Source of the DNA: Paenibacillus sp. Soil750
GTDB taxonomy: Bacteria; Bacillota; Bacilli; Paenibacillales; NBRC-103111
NCBI RefSeq assembly: GCF_001428045.1
Contig: NZ_LMSD01000012.1
Location: 944,735-1,008,734 of the forward strand
DNA: 64,000 nucleotides
Direction: 5' to 3'
Made by a program: the position numbers and the translations under genes. This document shows, in pieces, positions 52,013 through 61,605 of this stretch. The notes beneath the pieces were generated by a model that did not search any database, was not told where the DNA came from, and saw nothing but the letters and a program-made list of their open reading frames with translations. The stretch's first letter is position 1, and each line of letters opens with the position of its first letter.

Positions 52013-53635
52013 CTATTTCACAAATGTTTTCACACGTAAAATGGCCGTTTGGACCGCTGCTTGCCACTGCACATCCAATCCAATCTGTTCAGCAAAGAAG
52101 CGAATTGGCACATAAGTACGATCTTGCTTCACATAAGGAGCAACATCTGTATCTATTTTCAAATTTGGCAGACCAGTTTGCTTACGAGTGATCCCCGTTT
52201 CGCCAATGGTTAACTCAACCGTCAACTCACCTTTGGAGAGCTGTACAATTGATTTTCCAGCCCGTTCAGCATAAGTCACCTTATACCCAAACGTTTCACT
52301 AATCGCACGAACTGGCACCATGGTGCGCCCATCTTGAATTTCAGGTTGAGCATCAAAGGAAATGAGCTTGTTACCACTAACTACCTTCACTTGTCCATCA
52401 TTCGAAACAGTCTCTGGCAATTGATAGGGTGTAATCTTACGAATTTTGTTATTGGATGCATCCGCTACAACCACATTACCTTGTGTTGTTACAAGTACAT
52501 CGGAAGGATTATAGAAAGCTGCAGATTGCTCAACGCCGTCCGCTTCCCCCGTTTGAGGCGTACCAGTTACCGTAGTAACTTGTCCATTCAACAGATATCG
52601 AACCGAATGATTCAAGCTATCCGCGATGAGAAGCCCTCCCTCCGAGGTCACAGACAGACCCTTCGGGAAGTCAAACTTCGCTTTCAAAGCTTCACCATCT
52701 GCATAATCACCAGCTGCATATAACTCATTCTTCCCATAGATCGTCGAAGCACCCACTGTTGGCGTAGATCCAGCGACTGTCGAGACATTTCCTGATGCAA
52801 AATCAACATAACGGATCCGCTGGTTCCCTGTATCGCTAACATAGAGATTCCCTTTGCCATCCAACGCAAGTCCAGAAGGCTCATTAAAAGTCGCCGTAGA
52901 AAGGCTTCCGTCGTGATATTCTCCCGCAAAGGATGCTTCGCCTGGACGAACCTGAATCACACGTGTGACAGGCGCAGAGAGCGTCGTAACGCGACCATCT
53001 GCTGCGATTTTACGAATGGCATGATTAAGTGAGTCCGCCACATATACGATACCGTCAGCACTAATAGCAATATCACTCGGGTGATTGAAAGTAGCTTCCG
53101 AACCCTTACCGTCTTTATTTCCTGGCACGCCATTCCCTGCAACTGTGGAGACAATCCCATTAACATCTATTTTACGAATGGCATGATTGCCGGCATCTGC
53201 CACATAGACATTGCCTTTAGCATCAAGCGCTAGTCCTGTCGGTTCATTAAAGAAAGCTTCCGAAGCTTTCCCGTCAAGAAGACCTCCAGTTGGGAAGCCT
53301 TGTGCACTTTTCGTAACAGCAAGTGCAGGACCAGCAAAAGTGGAGACTTGGCCATCCTTCACTTTACGAATCACATGGTTGCGTGTATCCGCGATGAGCA
53401 AGCTGCCATCTGGAAGTTGCAGCACGCTGCTAGGGGCACGAAATGCCGCTTGCAGCGCATCCCCATCACGATCTTCAAAATCGCCGATGCCTGCAAGGGT
53501 CGATATATCCGATAGAATCTGACCTTCGCTAGATTTCAACGCATCAGTACTTAAACCAGCCGCCCAAGCCGATGAGCCGCCAAGCAAAGTAGCAACGATT
53601 ATACTTGAAACAAATATCTGTTGTAATGGTTTCAT
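52013..53635 (-). CDS. Secreted NHL-repeat protein with copper-amine-oxidase-N stalk domain
   Basis: 540 residues. A signal peptide (IFVSSIIVATLLGGSSA, cleavage after AWA) is followed by six NHL-like repeats at about 35-410; each reads ADxxNHxIRK(I/V) and then a VSTVAGxG segment, which predicts a beta-propeller. Two copper-amine-oxidase-N modules follow at about 425-540 (GRTMVPVRAISETFGY and RTYVPIRFFAEQIGL); this stalk domain is common in Paenibacillus surface proteins and has no catalytic role. It is the third gene after the cyclase and FecR genes, 31 nt from the FecR gene. It probably binds a cell-wall or extracellular ligand. Confidence 0.85.
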   Translation of the reverse strand: MKPLQQIFVSSIIVATLLGGSSAWAAGLSTDALKSSEGQILSDISTLAGIGDFEDRDGDALQAAFRAPSSVLQLPDGSLLIADTRNHVIRKVKDGQVSTFAGPALAVTKSAQGFPTGGLLDGKASEAFFNEPTGLALDAKGNVYVADAGNHAIRKIDVNGIVSTVAGNGVPGNKDGKGSEATFNHPSDIAISADGIVYVADSLNHAIRKIAADGRVTTLSAPVTRVIQVRPGEASFAGEYHDGSLSTATFNEPSGLALDGKGNLYVSDTGNQRIRYVDFASGNVSTVAGSTPTVGASTIYGKNELYAAGDYADGEALKAKFDFPKGLSVTSEGGLLIADSLNHSVRYLLNGQVTTVTGTPQTGEADGVEQSAAFYNPSDVLVTTQGNVVVADASNNKIRKITPYQLPETVSNDGQVKVVSGNKLISFDAQPEIQDGRTMVPVRAISETFGYKVTYAERAGKSIVQLSKGELTVELTIGETGITRKQTGLPNLKIDTDVAPYVKQDRTYVPIRFFAEQIGLDVQWQAAVQTAILRVKTFVK

Positions 53636-53666
53636 GGGGATCTCCTTTTTTATCTAGCGATCTTTA

Positions 53667-55535
53667 CTATTGCGGAATGATAGATCCTTCGATGTTCACA
53701 GGTGCAATCGTCAGGTTATCTAGATTCAATTTCTCAATGGTTTGACCATTTTTCTTAACGATCACAATTTTACCAACACGGATTTGATCAGCAAAAAGAC
53801 TTGTCATTGGAATACTTACCAGCGATGTTTTCTGAATTGCAGATACACTAGGACCGTCCCCGAATTTGGTTACAGCATATACCAGCTCTTTCCCTGATTC
53901 CGATGTATATTCTCTAATATAGTCCGCACTCGTCGTATCATTTGCTTTGAAGAAAATATCTTTGTTCATTAGAGTGCCTGGTAGATTAAAAGTATGTGTA
54001 CCGTAAAGCAAATGAACCTCTACAGCATAAATATCTTTAATTGCAGTAAAGTCGATGTTCAAATAATAAAAATTCGATGGAACCGTAGCTGCACCTACAT
54101 TCGGCCCATCCGTAGCGGGTTGTCCTTCAGGATTAAAGGCCAAAGTACTCAAGGTAATTGCCGCTGGAGTTGGTTGCGGGTCAGGATCTGATGGATTTGA
54201 TGGGCCTGATGGTTCCGATGGTACCGACGGCTTTGCAGGCTCTTCCTCAGGTTTTTTCCCGTTAGCAATTTCCTCTTTTGCGGTATCGAACGCCTTTTTC
54301 TCTTGCTCTGTTAAACTAGCCTTCAATTTCGCTTCCGCCTCAGCTTTCGCCTTCGCTTCAGCAGCTAACTTTTCTTCAGCAATTTTTTTCTTTTCTTCCT
54401 CTAGTTTCTTCAAAGCATCAGCAAGCTTTTGCTTAGCAGTTGCTTCCGCTTTTTCCTTTTCAAGCTTACTTTTCAACTTCGCTTCTTCAAGCTTCTTCAA
54501 CTCTTCTTGCTTCTTTTTCTCTAGTTCCGGATCCACACCTGCCGTTTTATCCAGCGGCTTAACTTTAGATAAATCCAACTTCTTATCCGTTGAATCGATT
54601 TTTTTATTGACTTCAGCAATAATCGCGTCTACCGTTTTTTGATCTAGCTTCTTATCAGCAATAGCTTGTTTAGCTACGTTACCGATTAGATTGTCTAAGT
54701 TTTGTTTCACTTTATCGAGATCAGACTGATTTTTAATACTCAAAGTATTTTTATCACCCGTAAACGATCCATCTGCAATTTCCTTTTGCTTTTTCGCAAT
54801 AAACTCATCGTTTTCTTTATCTATTTCTGCTTTATTGAGTATTAATTCTTTAATAATTTCTGGCGAAGCATTTTTAATAAAATCCTCTAAATCGAAAAAT
54901 TCCACTTTCAAATCCAGATCATTGGTTTCATCTCTTGAATCCAAGGAAATTTCTTGAGTTGGGTTCACGTATGTAATCGTTGTAGTTTGTGTCTCATCCG
55001 AATTGGACGTTACCGTCGAAGCGGATACTCTACCTGATCCAACAGCCATTTTGGTTTTACCAGAAACAGGATCAACTGAAACGTAGAATTGCGTTCCGCG
55101 TACCCCCATTACCGCCGTTGGTGTTTCAACTTCAAATTCATCATCCGCGCCAGCCAATGATTTAACTTTGACCCACATGGAACCTGCCCAAACTTTCAGC
55201 TTGGATTTCTTATTTCCGTTCGCAGAGTTGAGGTCTGATACGTTGAGTTCCGCGTTGTCACCTAATGTAACATCAGCGTCTCCACTTGCTAAGTTAAGTG
55301 TTACCGAGGAGCTATCTCCTGTATAAACGGTATCGCCTTGGTTTAAGCTCATACTCTCATACGCATCATACGTTTTGGAGCCGCCGCCTTTTTTAATCGT
55401 GACGTCTCCAGACAATGCTGAAATAATAGCAACCCGGACCGTTTTCGCATCCACGGGTTTTACCAACAGCACAGAAACTAAACTAAACACTAAGCTAAAA
55501 CTTAATAAGACTGATATAAATGATTTCTTGGTCAT
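53667..55535 (-). CDS. Secreted FecR-domain protein with coiled coil
   Basis: About 622 residues from the ATG at 55535 (GGAG five bases upstream); a GTG two codons earlier is possible. A signal peptide (about 1-30, cleavage after VDA) precedes a FecR domain at about 40-190 (LSGDVTIKKGG, LNQGDTVYTGDSSSVTLNL, VETPTAVMGVRGTQFYV). Residues about 320-425 are a Lys/Glu/Ala-rich coiled coil, 430-460 a Pro/Ser linker and 465-622 a beta-rich domain. Unlike classic FecR it has no cytoplasmic anti-sigma helix, and no sigma gene is adjacent. The CHASE2 cyclase gene is 27 nt upstream. It may be the cyclase's extracellular partner; this is inference. Confidence 0.8.
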   Translation of the reverse strand: MTKKSFISVLLSFSLVFSLVSVLLVKPVDAKTVRVAIISALSGDVTIKKGGGSKTYDAYESMSLNQGDTVYTGDSSSVTLNLASGDADVTLGDNAELNVSDLNSANGNKKSKLKVWAGSMWVKVKSLAGADDEFEVETPTAVMGVRGTQFYVSVDPVSGKTKMAVGSGRVSASTVTSNSDETQTTTITYVNPTQEISLDSRDETNDLDLKVEFFDLEDFIKNASPEIIKELILNKAEIDKENDEFIAKKQKEIADGSFTGDKNTLSIKNQSDLDKVKQNLDNLIGNVAKQAIADKKLDQKTVDAIIAEVNKKIDSTDKKLDLSKVKPLDKTAGVDPELEKKKQEELKKLEEAKLKSKLEKEKAEATAKQKLADALKKLEEEKKKIAEEKLAAEAKAKAEAEAKLKASLTEQEKKAFDTAKEEIANGKKPEEEPAKPSVPSEPSGPSNPSDPDPQPTPAAITLSTLAFNPEGQPATDGPNVGAATVPSNFYYLNIDFTAIKDIYAVEVHLLYGTHTFNLPGTLMNKDIFFKANDTTSADYIREYTSESGKELVYAVTKFGDGPSVSAIQKTSLVSIPMTSLFADQIRVGKIVIVKKNGQTIEKLNLDNLTIAPVNIEGSIIPQ

Positions 55536-55562
55536 TCCCACTCCGCATGCCTCCCAGCAATT

Positions 55563-57413
55563 CTATTTCAAATGTCCGATAACTTCATAAACAGCAACCG
55601 GTTTTTCTTTCCCTTTTACTTTAATTTCACCAATGGATTCGATCTCAAAAAGACCTTTGACACGCTCATACGTCTGTTCACTAATTAAAATCTGCCCTGG
55701 CTTCGCATTAGATTCTAGTCGTGCTGATAAATTAACCGTGTCTCCAATGGCAGTATAGTCCAACCTCAGATCTTCAGATCCGATGTTACCAACAACCGCA
55801 GGACCACTATTAATACCTAATCCGAATTTCACACCGATACCATAATTCTTAATCAATTTCTGCTCGAGAATATCGGCTTGAGACTTCATCTCAATAGCAG
55901 CACGTACGGCCATTTCAGGATGATTCTCATATTCAATCGGTGCACCAAACATCGCCATAACGCCATCACCAATGAATTTATCTAACGTACCATTGAACTT
56001 AAAGATTGCTTTCGTACAAACATCTAAATATTCATTTAACACCTGAATAACCTGCTCAGGCTCTAGTCGTTCCGACATCGGTGTAAATCCGCGAATATCC
56101 ACAAATATCAATGAAATATCCTTACGGCTTCCGCCAAGCTTCACATCTTCACCTGACTGCAGAAGCTCATCAACAACGGTCTTGGAAACGAATCGACCGA
56201 AAATACCAGTAACCCGATTCCGTTCTTTTCGTTCTTCTAAATAATGGCTAACTAATGACCAAACATAGATCGTTACTAGTGCAAATTGAGGATACACCAA
56301 TGGTAAGAACATAGAACCAATACTATAGAATCCTAACCATACAAGACCATATACCACGAAGATGCCTAGGAAAATAAATAGTGCGGTCTTCCCGTTGAAC
56401 TTTTCAAATAGAAATATAGCCAACAATGAAATAAGTAGAATAATCGCGATACCAGCCGATTTCGAAGCATCTTTAAAGAAAACACTTTCTAATAGGGTTT
56501 GAATCATATTGGCATGAATTTCAATCCCGAACATCTTGACTGAGGAGATCGGTGTTGGGTATTCATCCTGCATGGCCGTAACAAAAGGACCCACGAGCAC
56601 AATACTACCCTTTAGCGGCAGTGCTTTTGTACTATTAAGTACATCAACAAAGGATAGCAACTCATAACCTGTCGTCGCATCAACCTTTTGTCTTGGTTGT
56701 GTGAAGAACTCTGTTGTTACTTGATTTCTATCGTTCGTTGGTACGATTTCATTTCCACGTTTCCATTCTCCAGTAGCTGAATCACGCTTTACCTTTTCAT
56801 TTTCATCTAAAACTAAATTCGCAAGAGCGACACTGAATGCTGGTATGTAAGCACCTTTCTCATCAGGCAAACCGACAGGAAGTTTACGAGCTTTGCCATC
56901 CTTATCAACAAATACATTGATATGGGCCATTTGATCTCTTTTGGTAGTTAGGGTTGAGGAGGGATAATCAATTCGCTCAGGAACTAGTTCGCCTGCTGAC
57001 TGTTGTTTGGAGGGATAATTAATTTGAACTGGCAAAATAATATTGGAATACTTCGCTAGCACGTCAGCTAATGCTTTATCGTCTGCTGGATTCTTCGATG
57101 GCTCAGCAAGCACAACGTCGATCCCAATAGCAGCTGCACCTGATTGTTCTAATTTCTCTATGACTTGCGCATATGTACTTCGATCCCACGGAAACTTCCC
57201 GATGGCAGAAAGGGATTTTTCATCAATTTTAACAATCTTAATTCGATCATCCGGCTGACGCTCATCCACCGACTTAGCACCACGCAAAATATCTTGGAGA
57301 GGACCCTCGACAAAATAAAATAAACCGCTGGAGTTCACTGTGTAGAAATATGTCGAAAACACCATTAATAAGAGTCCTACTACTAAAGTCTTAATCCATT
57401 TCTTCTTACCCAT
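55563..57413 (-). CDS. CHASE2-domain class III adenylate cyclase
   Basis: 616 residues. A signal/anchor helix at about 8-27 is followed by an extracellular CHASE2 domain to about 325 (IVKIDEKSLSAIGKFPWDR). Three more helices lie at about 330-405, then a cyclase domain at about 430-612. The two metal aspartates are in LIFVDIRGF and FIGDGVMAMFGAP; DKFIGD and LDYTAIGD place Lys and Asp/Thr at the purine-specificity positions, favouring ATP over GTP; VNLSARLE contributes the transition-state Asn and Arg. It is preceded by a good promoter (TTGCCA-17-TACAAT) and GGGGAGGATT. It heads the three-gene block. Confidence 0.9.
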   Translation of the reverse strand: MGKKKWIKTLVVGLLLMVFSTYFYTVNSSGLFYFVEGPLQDILRGAKSVDERQPDDRIKIVKIDEKSLSAIGKFPWDRSTYAQVIEKLEQSGAAAIGIDVVLAEPSKNPADDKALADVLAKYSNIILPVQINYPSKQQSAGELVPERIDYPSSTLTTKRDQMAHINVFVDKDGKARKLPVGLPDEKGAYIPAFSVALANLVLDENEKVKRDSATGEWKRGNEIVPTNDRNQVTTEFFTQPRQKVDATTGYELLSFVDVLNSTKALPLKGSIVLVGPFVTAMQDEYPTPISSVKMFGIEIHANMIQTLLESVFFKDASKSAGIAIILLISLLAIFLFEKFNGKTALFIFLGIFVVYGLVWLGFYSIGSMFLPLVYPQFALVTIYVWSLVSHYLEERKERNRVTGIFGRFVSKTVVDELLQSGEDVKLGGSRKDISLIFVDIRGFTPMSERLEPEQVIQVLNEYLDVCTKAIFKFNGTLDKFIGDGVMAMFGAPIEYENHPEMAVRAAIEMKSQADILEQKLIKNYGIGVKFGLGINSGPAVVGNIGSEDLRLDYTAIGDTVNLSARLESNAKPGQILISEQTYERVKGLFEIESIGEIKVKGKEKPVAVYEVIGHLK

Positions 57414-57440
57414 ATAATCCTCCCCGAGTTTACTAGTTTC

Positions 57441-57469
57441 ATTGTAAGATGCTAGCTGCGAATTGGCAA
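57441..57469 (-). promoter_or_regulatory. Promoter of the CHASE2-cyclase block
   Basis: On the minus strand TTGCCA (57464-57469) and TACAAT (57441-57446) are exactly 17 bp apart, 28 nt before the start codon of the cyclase gene. Confidence 0.65.
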
Positions 57470-57506
57470 TAAATTGTTACAAATTTCACATTTATTCAAC
57501 AAAAAA

Positions 57507-57540
57507 AGAGCCCGTTCCTTCTCAGGAAACGAGCTCTTTC
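57507..57540 (-). terminator. Terminator of the ferredoxin gene
   Basis: AAAGAGC and GCTCTTT close a stem containing CCGTTTCCT-like pairs (one mismatch) and a short loop; the A-run before it gives a T-run on the minus strand. Confidence 0.7.
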
Positions 57541-57583
57541 GACATTCCGTGGTATTTCCACAAAAATGATTTTGTAATTATGA

Positions 57584-57877
<294 letters not shown>

Positions 57878-57884
57878 TCAAACC

Positions 57885-58388
57885 TTAAAATTGACAATTC
57901 ATGAAATACTGCTCAATAAAGTCTGCAATACCACGGATATCATTCAAATTGAAGTGTGGAAGCATGAAATCATCTTCTAGAATTGTTAGGTCTGTCGCAA
58001 CTGCAATCAGGCTTTCCGCCAATCCTTTAAGCAATTCTTTTTGTTCTATTGTACGATAAACCCCAATCTTTGGATGCTTTTCCCTCTTGAACCCTTCAAT
58101 AAAAATATAATCAAGATGGGCGTACGCTACTAACTGCTCTTCCAAACTCGGTGTTTCCCTCTTCTCATAAATGTGTACCCCATTTGGAGAAAGTGTAACC
58201 ACAACGTCGGCACCCGTCTCGACAAAGATGGTGGAATCAGCACCTTGCGCTTCCTTATAGTGTCCATGGGCATCATGTTTCATTACAGCGATCCGATGGC
58301 CGCGATGTTTCATTTCAACAATAAGCTTAGCTACTAAAGTCGTTTTCCCACTATTGGAAAATCCAGCGAAGCCCAAACAATGAGCCAT
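57885..58388 (-). CDS. mobB: Molybdopterin-guanine dinucleotide biosynthesis protein MobB
   Basis: About 167 residues from the ATG at 58388 (GGAGAG 8 nt upstream); a GTG at 58397 is possible. The P-loop GFSNSGKTT opens the protein, and the IAVMKHDAHGH and FIEGFKRE segments fit MobB, a GTP-binding helper of the molybdenum cofactor route. No other molybdopterin genes are nearby. It follows dinB with a few bases between, and a ferredoxin gene follows it. Confidence 0.85.
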   Translation of the reverse strand: MAHCLGFAGFSNSGKTTLVAKLIVEMKHRGHRIAVMKHDAHGHYKEAQGADSTIFVETGADVVVTLSPNGVHIYEKRETPSLEEQLVAYAHLDYIFIEGFKREKHPKIGVYRTIEQKELLKGLAESLIAVATDLTILEDDFMLPHFNLNDIRGIADFIEQYFMNCQF

Positions 58389-58393
58389 GATCC

Positions 58394-59695
58394 TCACTCT
58401 CCTGAGTCTGTATGCAGAGGATTATTTCGCAAATGATCCATTTGCAAGGACGTCCCTCTTACTTTGTGATTTCGAATTAAGGAAGATGGGTCATCACTCA
58501 TCATTCCTGCCGTAAGAATCACACCTTCTCCAAATTTATCACGCAGACCATCCATCACGCGATTCAGATTCTCCCTGCGAGGCTGCTTCTCATAATCAAA
58601 TAAATCAAGTTGTACGTAAGATTCTTCTTTGGCAATCAGATTCTGCAAGGTGATTCCGAGGAGCCTAACAGGATTGCCGTCTTCCCATTGATGATCATAC
58701 AATTGACAGGAGGTTCGATAAATATCATCCATATGTTCCGTCGGAGTTGGTAAGGTAAGCGATCTCGTAATCGTCCTCATATCAGGATCTCGGATCGTAA
58801 TCTGAATTGTCGAAGTCATGAGCCCCTGCTTACGAAGCCTCCTCGCTACTTGATCGGCTAAATTAAGCAGAACACGATGAATTTCGGTACGATCCGTATA
58901 ATCCCGCGGCAAAGTCGTTGTGTGTCCAATGGACTTACTCTGCTCTTGCTCCGGATTGACAACAGAAGGATCAATCCCGTTGGCCGAGCGCTTCAAGTGC
59001 GCACCCATGACGCCAAAGTGCTTGCTTAACAGCGCATCATCCGCAATAGCCAATTGCCCTAACGTTAGGATGCCAAGCTTCGTAAGCTTCTCCGCAGTTT
59101 TTCTCCCAATGCCATATAAATACTGACACGGCTTATCCCAGAAAACGGTCGGCACATCACGAAGTCGCAATACCGTAATCCCATTAGGCTTCTTCATATC
59201 AGATCCCATTTTGGCTAGCAACTTATTCGGCGCGACACCAATCGAACATGGTAATTTCAACTCTTGCAGAATTCTTCCTTGAATACTATTTGCGATGTCT
59301 AGTGGCGTACCAAATTGTTTGGAACCAGTGATATCTACAAAACATTCATCAATAGACATAGATTCTACCATCGGTGAATATCCATAGACTATCTGCATAA
59401 ACCGCCTCGAGAAATTTCGATAGAGATCAAAGTCAGGTTTGATTAAAATGAGATCAGGACATATCTTCAACGCTTGCCTAACTTGCATGCCCGTCTTGAT
59501 CCCTAGCTTTCGCGCTGCATATGATGAAGTAACAACGATCCCCTTACGCAGCTCTACACTACCAGCAACAGCAAGAGGCTTTCCCTTGTATAAGTCAGGC
59601 TCTACAGCTTCATGAACCGAACAATAGAATGCATTCATATCAATATGTAAAATGACTCTGCCTTGCTTGGGATAATGATGCTCTACGGACACCAT
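58394..59695 (-). CDS. dinB: DNA polymerase IV (Y-family)
   Basis: About 433 residues from the ATG at 59695, with GGGAGG 8 nt upstream. The metal-binding motifs are VILHIDMNAFYCSVHEA and MSIDECFVDITG; IGVAPNKLLAKMGSD and the HhH motif LYGIGRKTAEKL follow, then a little-finger domain. It performs error-prone translesion synthesis. A C-terminal QLDLFD clamp-binding-like segment is present. Length is slightly above the usual 350-420. mobB starts a few bases after its stop codon. Confidence 0.93.
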   Translation of the reverse strand: MVSVEHHYPKQGRVILHIDMNAFYCSVHEAVEPDLYKGKPLAVAGSVELRKGIVVTSSYAARKLGIKTGMQVRQALKICPDLILIKPDFDLYRNFSRRFMQIVYGYSPMVESMSIDECFVDITGSKQFGTPLDIANSIQGRILQELKLPCSIGVAPNKLLAKMGSDMKKPNGITVLRLRDVPTVFWDKPCQYLYGIGRKTAEKLTKLGILTLGQLAIADDALLSKHFGVMGAHLKRSANGIDPSVVNPEQEQSKSIGHTTTLPRDYTDRTEIHRVLLNLADQVARRLRKQGLMTSTIQITIRDPDMRTITRSLTLPTPTEHMDDIYRTSCQLYDHQWEDGNPVRLLGITLQNLIAKEESYVQLDLFDYEKQPRRENLNRVMDGLRDKFGEGVILTAGMMSDDPSSLIRNHKVRGTSLQMDHLRNNPLHTDSGE

Positions 59696-59833
59696 ATTCA
59701 CTACCTCCCAGTATGATTGAATCAGATTTCAGAGCCGTCTACTCGAGTGAAACACAACCAACCTGAGTTGTCAAAAAAATAATCATTCAAGCTGACGCGA
59801 TTTTACGTTATGATGTCTTTAGCTGTACATTTA

Positions 59834-59842
59834 TGTTATAAT
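59834..59842 (+). promoter_or_regulatory. Extended -10 promoter of the citramalate synthase gene
   Basis: TG-T-TATAAT (59834-59842) is an extended -10 box without a convincing -35, about 90 nt before the start. No T-box or leucine-type leader structure was seen in the leader. Confidence 0.5.
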
Positions 59843-59932
59843 CGTAAATTATACATTAGCGCTTTAAAGCAAGCGAAACTACTCACATCAATTTCACCGA
59901 AGTCACTTTGCTAGCTTTTGAAGGAGGAACCC

Positions 59933-61552
59933 ATGCCAACATCAGTCAAAATCTTCGATACCACCCTACGAGACGGAACCCAAGGAGAAGGTATCTCCCT
60001 ATCCGTAGAGGATAAAATCAAAATTGCCCGTAAGCTCGATGAGCTCGGGGTTCATTATATTGAAGGCGGATGGCCGGGCAGCAACAGCAAAGATATTGAA
60101 TTCTTTGAGCGGGCACGTACGATGACTTTCACAAATGCGAAAATTACTGCTTTTGGTAGCACAAGACGGAAAGATTCTCTTGCTTCAGATGACATTAACT
60201 TGAATAGACTCGTGGAATCCGGCGCGCAAGTCGCCACGATTTTCGGTAAGTCATGGGACTTTCATGTAACGACAGCTATTCAAACAACGCTAGAAGAGAA
60301 TTTGAACATGATTTATGACTCCGTACTCTTTTTGAAAAGCAGTGGTATGGAAGTCATTTATGATGCCGAGCATTTCTTCGATGGTTACAAGAACAATCCA
60401 GAATATGCACTGCAAACAATTAAGAAGGCACAAGATGCTGGCGCGGATTGGATTACGCTTTGTGATACGAATGGCGGATCGTTACCTAACGAAATTACGG
60501 CTATCGTGACGACAGTTACGCAACATGTCTCCACACCAGTAGGCATACACGCTCACAATGATTGTGAATTAGGCGTTGCAAACTCTTTAGCTGCCGTACA
60601 AGCTGGGGCCAGACAAGTCCAAGGGACTATTAATGGCTATGGGGAGCGTTGTGGAAATGCTAACCTAAGCTCCATTATCCCCAACTTACAATTGAAACTA
60701 GGTTATGATGTCATCTCTCCTGATCAATTGAAGTCACTTACATCCGTTTCGAGATACATCAGTGAAATCGCCAACATGCATATGCCTGTTAACCAGCCTT
60801 ATGTTGGTAACGCAGCATTCGCACACAAAGGCGGCATCCATGTCTCCGCGATCCTCAAGGATGCAAGTACGTATGAGCATACGAAACCTGAGTATGTAGG
60901 AAACAAACAACGCGTGCTTGTTTCCGAGCTTGCTGGTCAAAGCAACGTATTGGTCAAGGCCCAGGAGCTTAAATTAGATTTCAACAAAGAACACCAAAAA
61001 ACCAAAGAGATCATCGAGAAAATTAAAGATATGGAACATCAAGGCTATCAATTCGAAGGCGCAGATGCTACGCTTGAGCTTCTGTTGCGTGAAGCCTTTG
61101 AAGGTCTTGAGGAAATTTTCACCTTAGAATCATTCAAGATGCTCGTTGAGAAAACAGCCAATCATTCTGTTGTCTCAGAAGCTATCGTCAAAGTGAAAGT
61201 ACATGGCGAAACCATCTATACCGCGGCTGAAGGTAATGGTCCTGTCAATGCACTTGATAACGCCTTGCGGAAAGCACTCATTCAATACTATCCGGACATC
61301 AAGAATGTTCATCTTTCGGATTATAAAGTACGCGTATTGGATGAGAAAGATGCAACAGCTGGCAAGGTTCGCGTGCTTATGGAATCCACTGACTTTAACA
61401 CGACATGGAACACACTCGGTGTTTCCAGCAACATTATAGAAGCTAGTTGGTATGCACTTGTTGACAGCTTACGTTATGCCCTCATTAGCAGAAAACGCGT
61501 GGAGCCAGCTAACAAAGAGCAACAAGAACGATTAGGTCTAGTCAACCATTGA
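59933..61552 (+). CDS. cimA: Citramalate synthase (CimA)
   Basis: 539 residues from the ATG at 59933 with AAGGAGG 5 nt upstream; the in-frame start at 59918 overlaps that site. The catalytic barrel has DTTLRDGTQGEG and GIHAHNDCELGVANS. Length and the HMG-like barrel plus C-terminal LeuA-dimerisation-like domain (VKVHGETIYTAAEGNGPVNA) match CimA, which makes (R)-citramalate from pyruvate and acetyl-CoA for isoleucine. Alternatives such as isopropylmalate synthase are less likely because of the GEG and EGGWPGSNSKD signatures. Monocistronic, with a terminator. Confidence 0.92.
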   Translation: MPTSVKIFDTTLRDGTQGEGISLSVEDKIKIARKLDELGVHYIEGGWPGSNSKDIEFFERARTMTFTNAKITAFGSTRRKDSLASDDINLNRLVESGAQVATIFGKSWDFHVTTAIQTTLEENLNMIYDSVLFLKSSGMEVIYDAEHFFDGYKNNPEYALQTIKKAQDAGADWITLCDTNGGSLPNEITAIVTTVTQHVSTPVGIHAHNDCELGVANSLAAVQAGARQVQGTINGYGERCGNANLSSIIPNLQLKLGYDVISPDQLKSLTSVSRYISEIANMHMPVNQPYVGNAAFAHKGGIHVSAILKDASTYEHTKPEYVGNKQRVLVSELAGQSNVLVKAQELKLDFNKEHQKTKEIIEKIKDMEHQGYQFEGADATLELLLREAFEGLEEIFTLESFKMLVEKTANHSVVSEAIVKVKVHGETIYTAAEGNGPVNALDNALRKALIQYYPDIKNVHLSDYKVRVLDEKDATAGKVRVLMESTDFNTTWNTLGVSSNIIEASWYALVDSLRYALISRKRVEPANKEQQERLGLVNH

Positions 61553-61561
61553 TCTTTATAC

Positions 61562-61603
61562 GAAAAAGCTGCAAGAGCGGGAAGTCCTCTCTTGCAGCTT
61601 TTT
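61562..61603. terminator. Terminator of cimA and of the ResA-like gene
   Basis: AAAAGCTGCAAGAG and CTCTTGCAGCTTTT pair around an inner loop, followed by TTTTTG on the plus strand; the A-run before it serves the convergent minus-strand gene. Confidence 0.8.
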
Positions 61604-61605
61604 TG

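Noticed and set aside
59702..59932. T-box or leucine leader upstream of cimA
   Set aside because: No AGGGUGG-type T-box sequence or terminator was seen between the promoter and the start codon.
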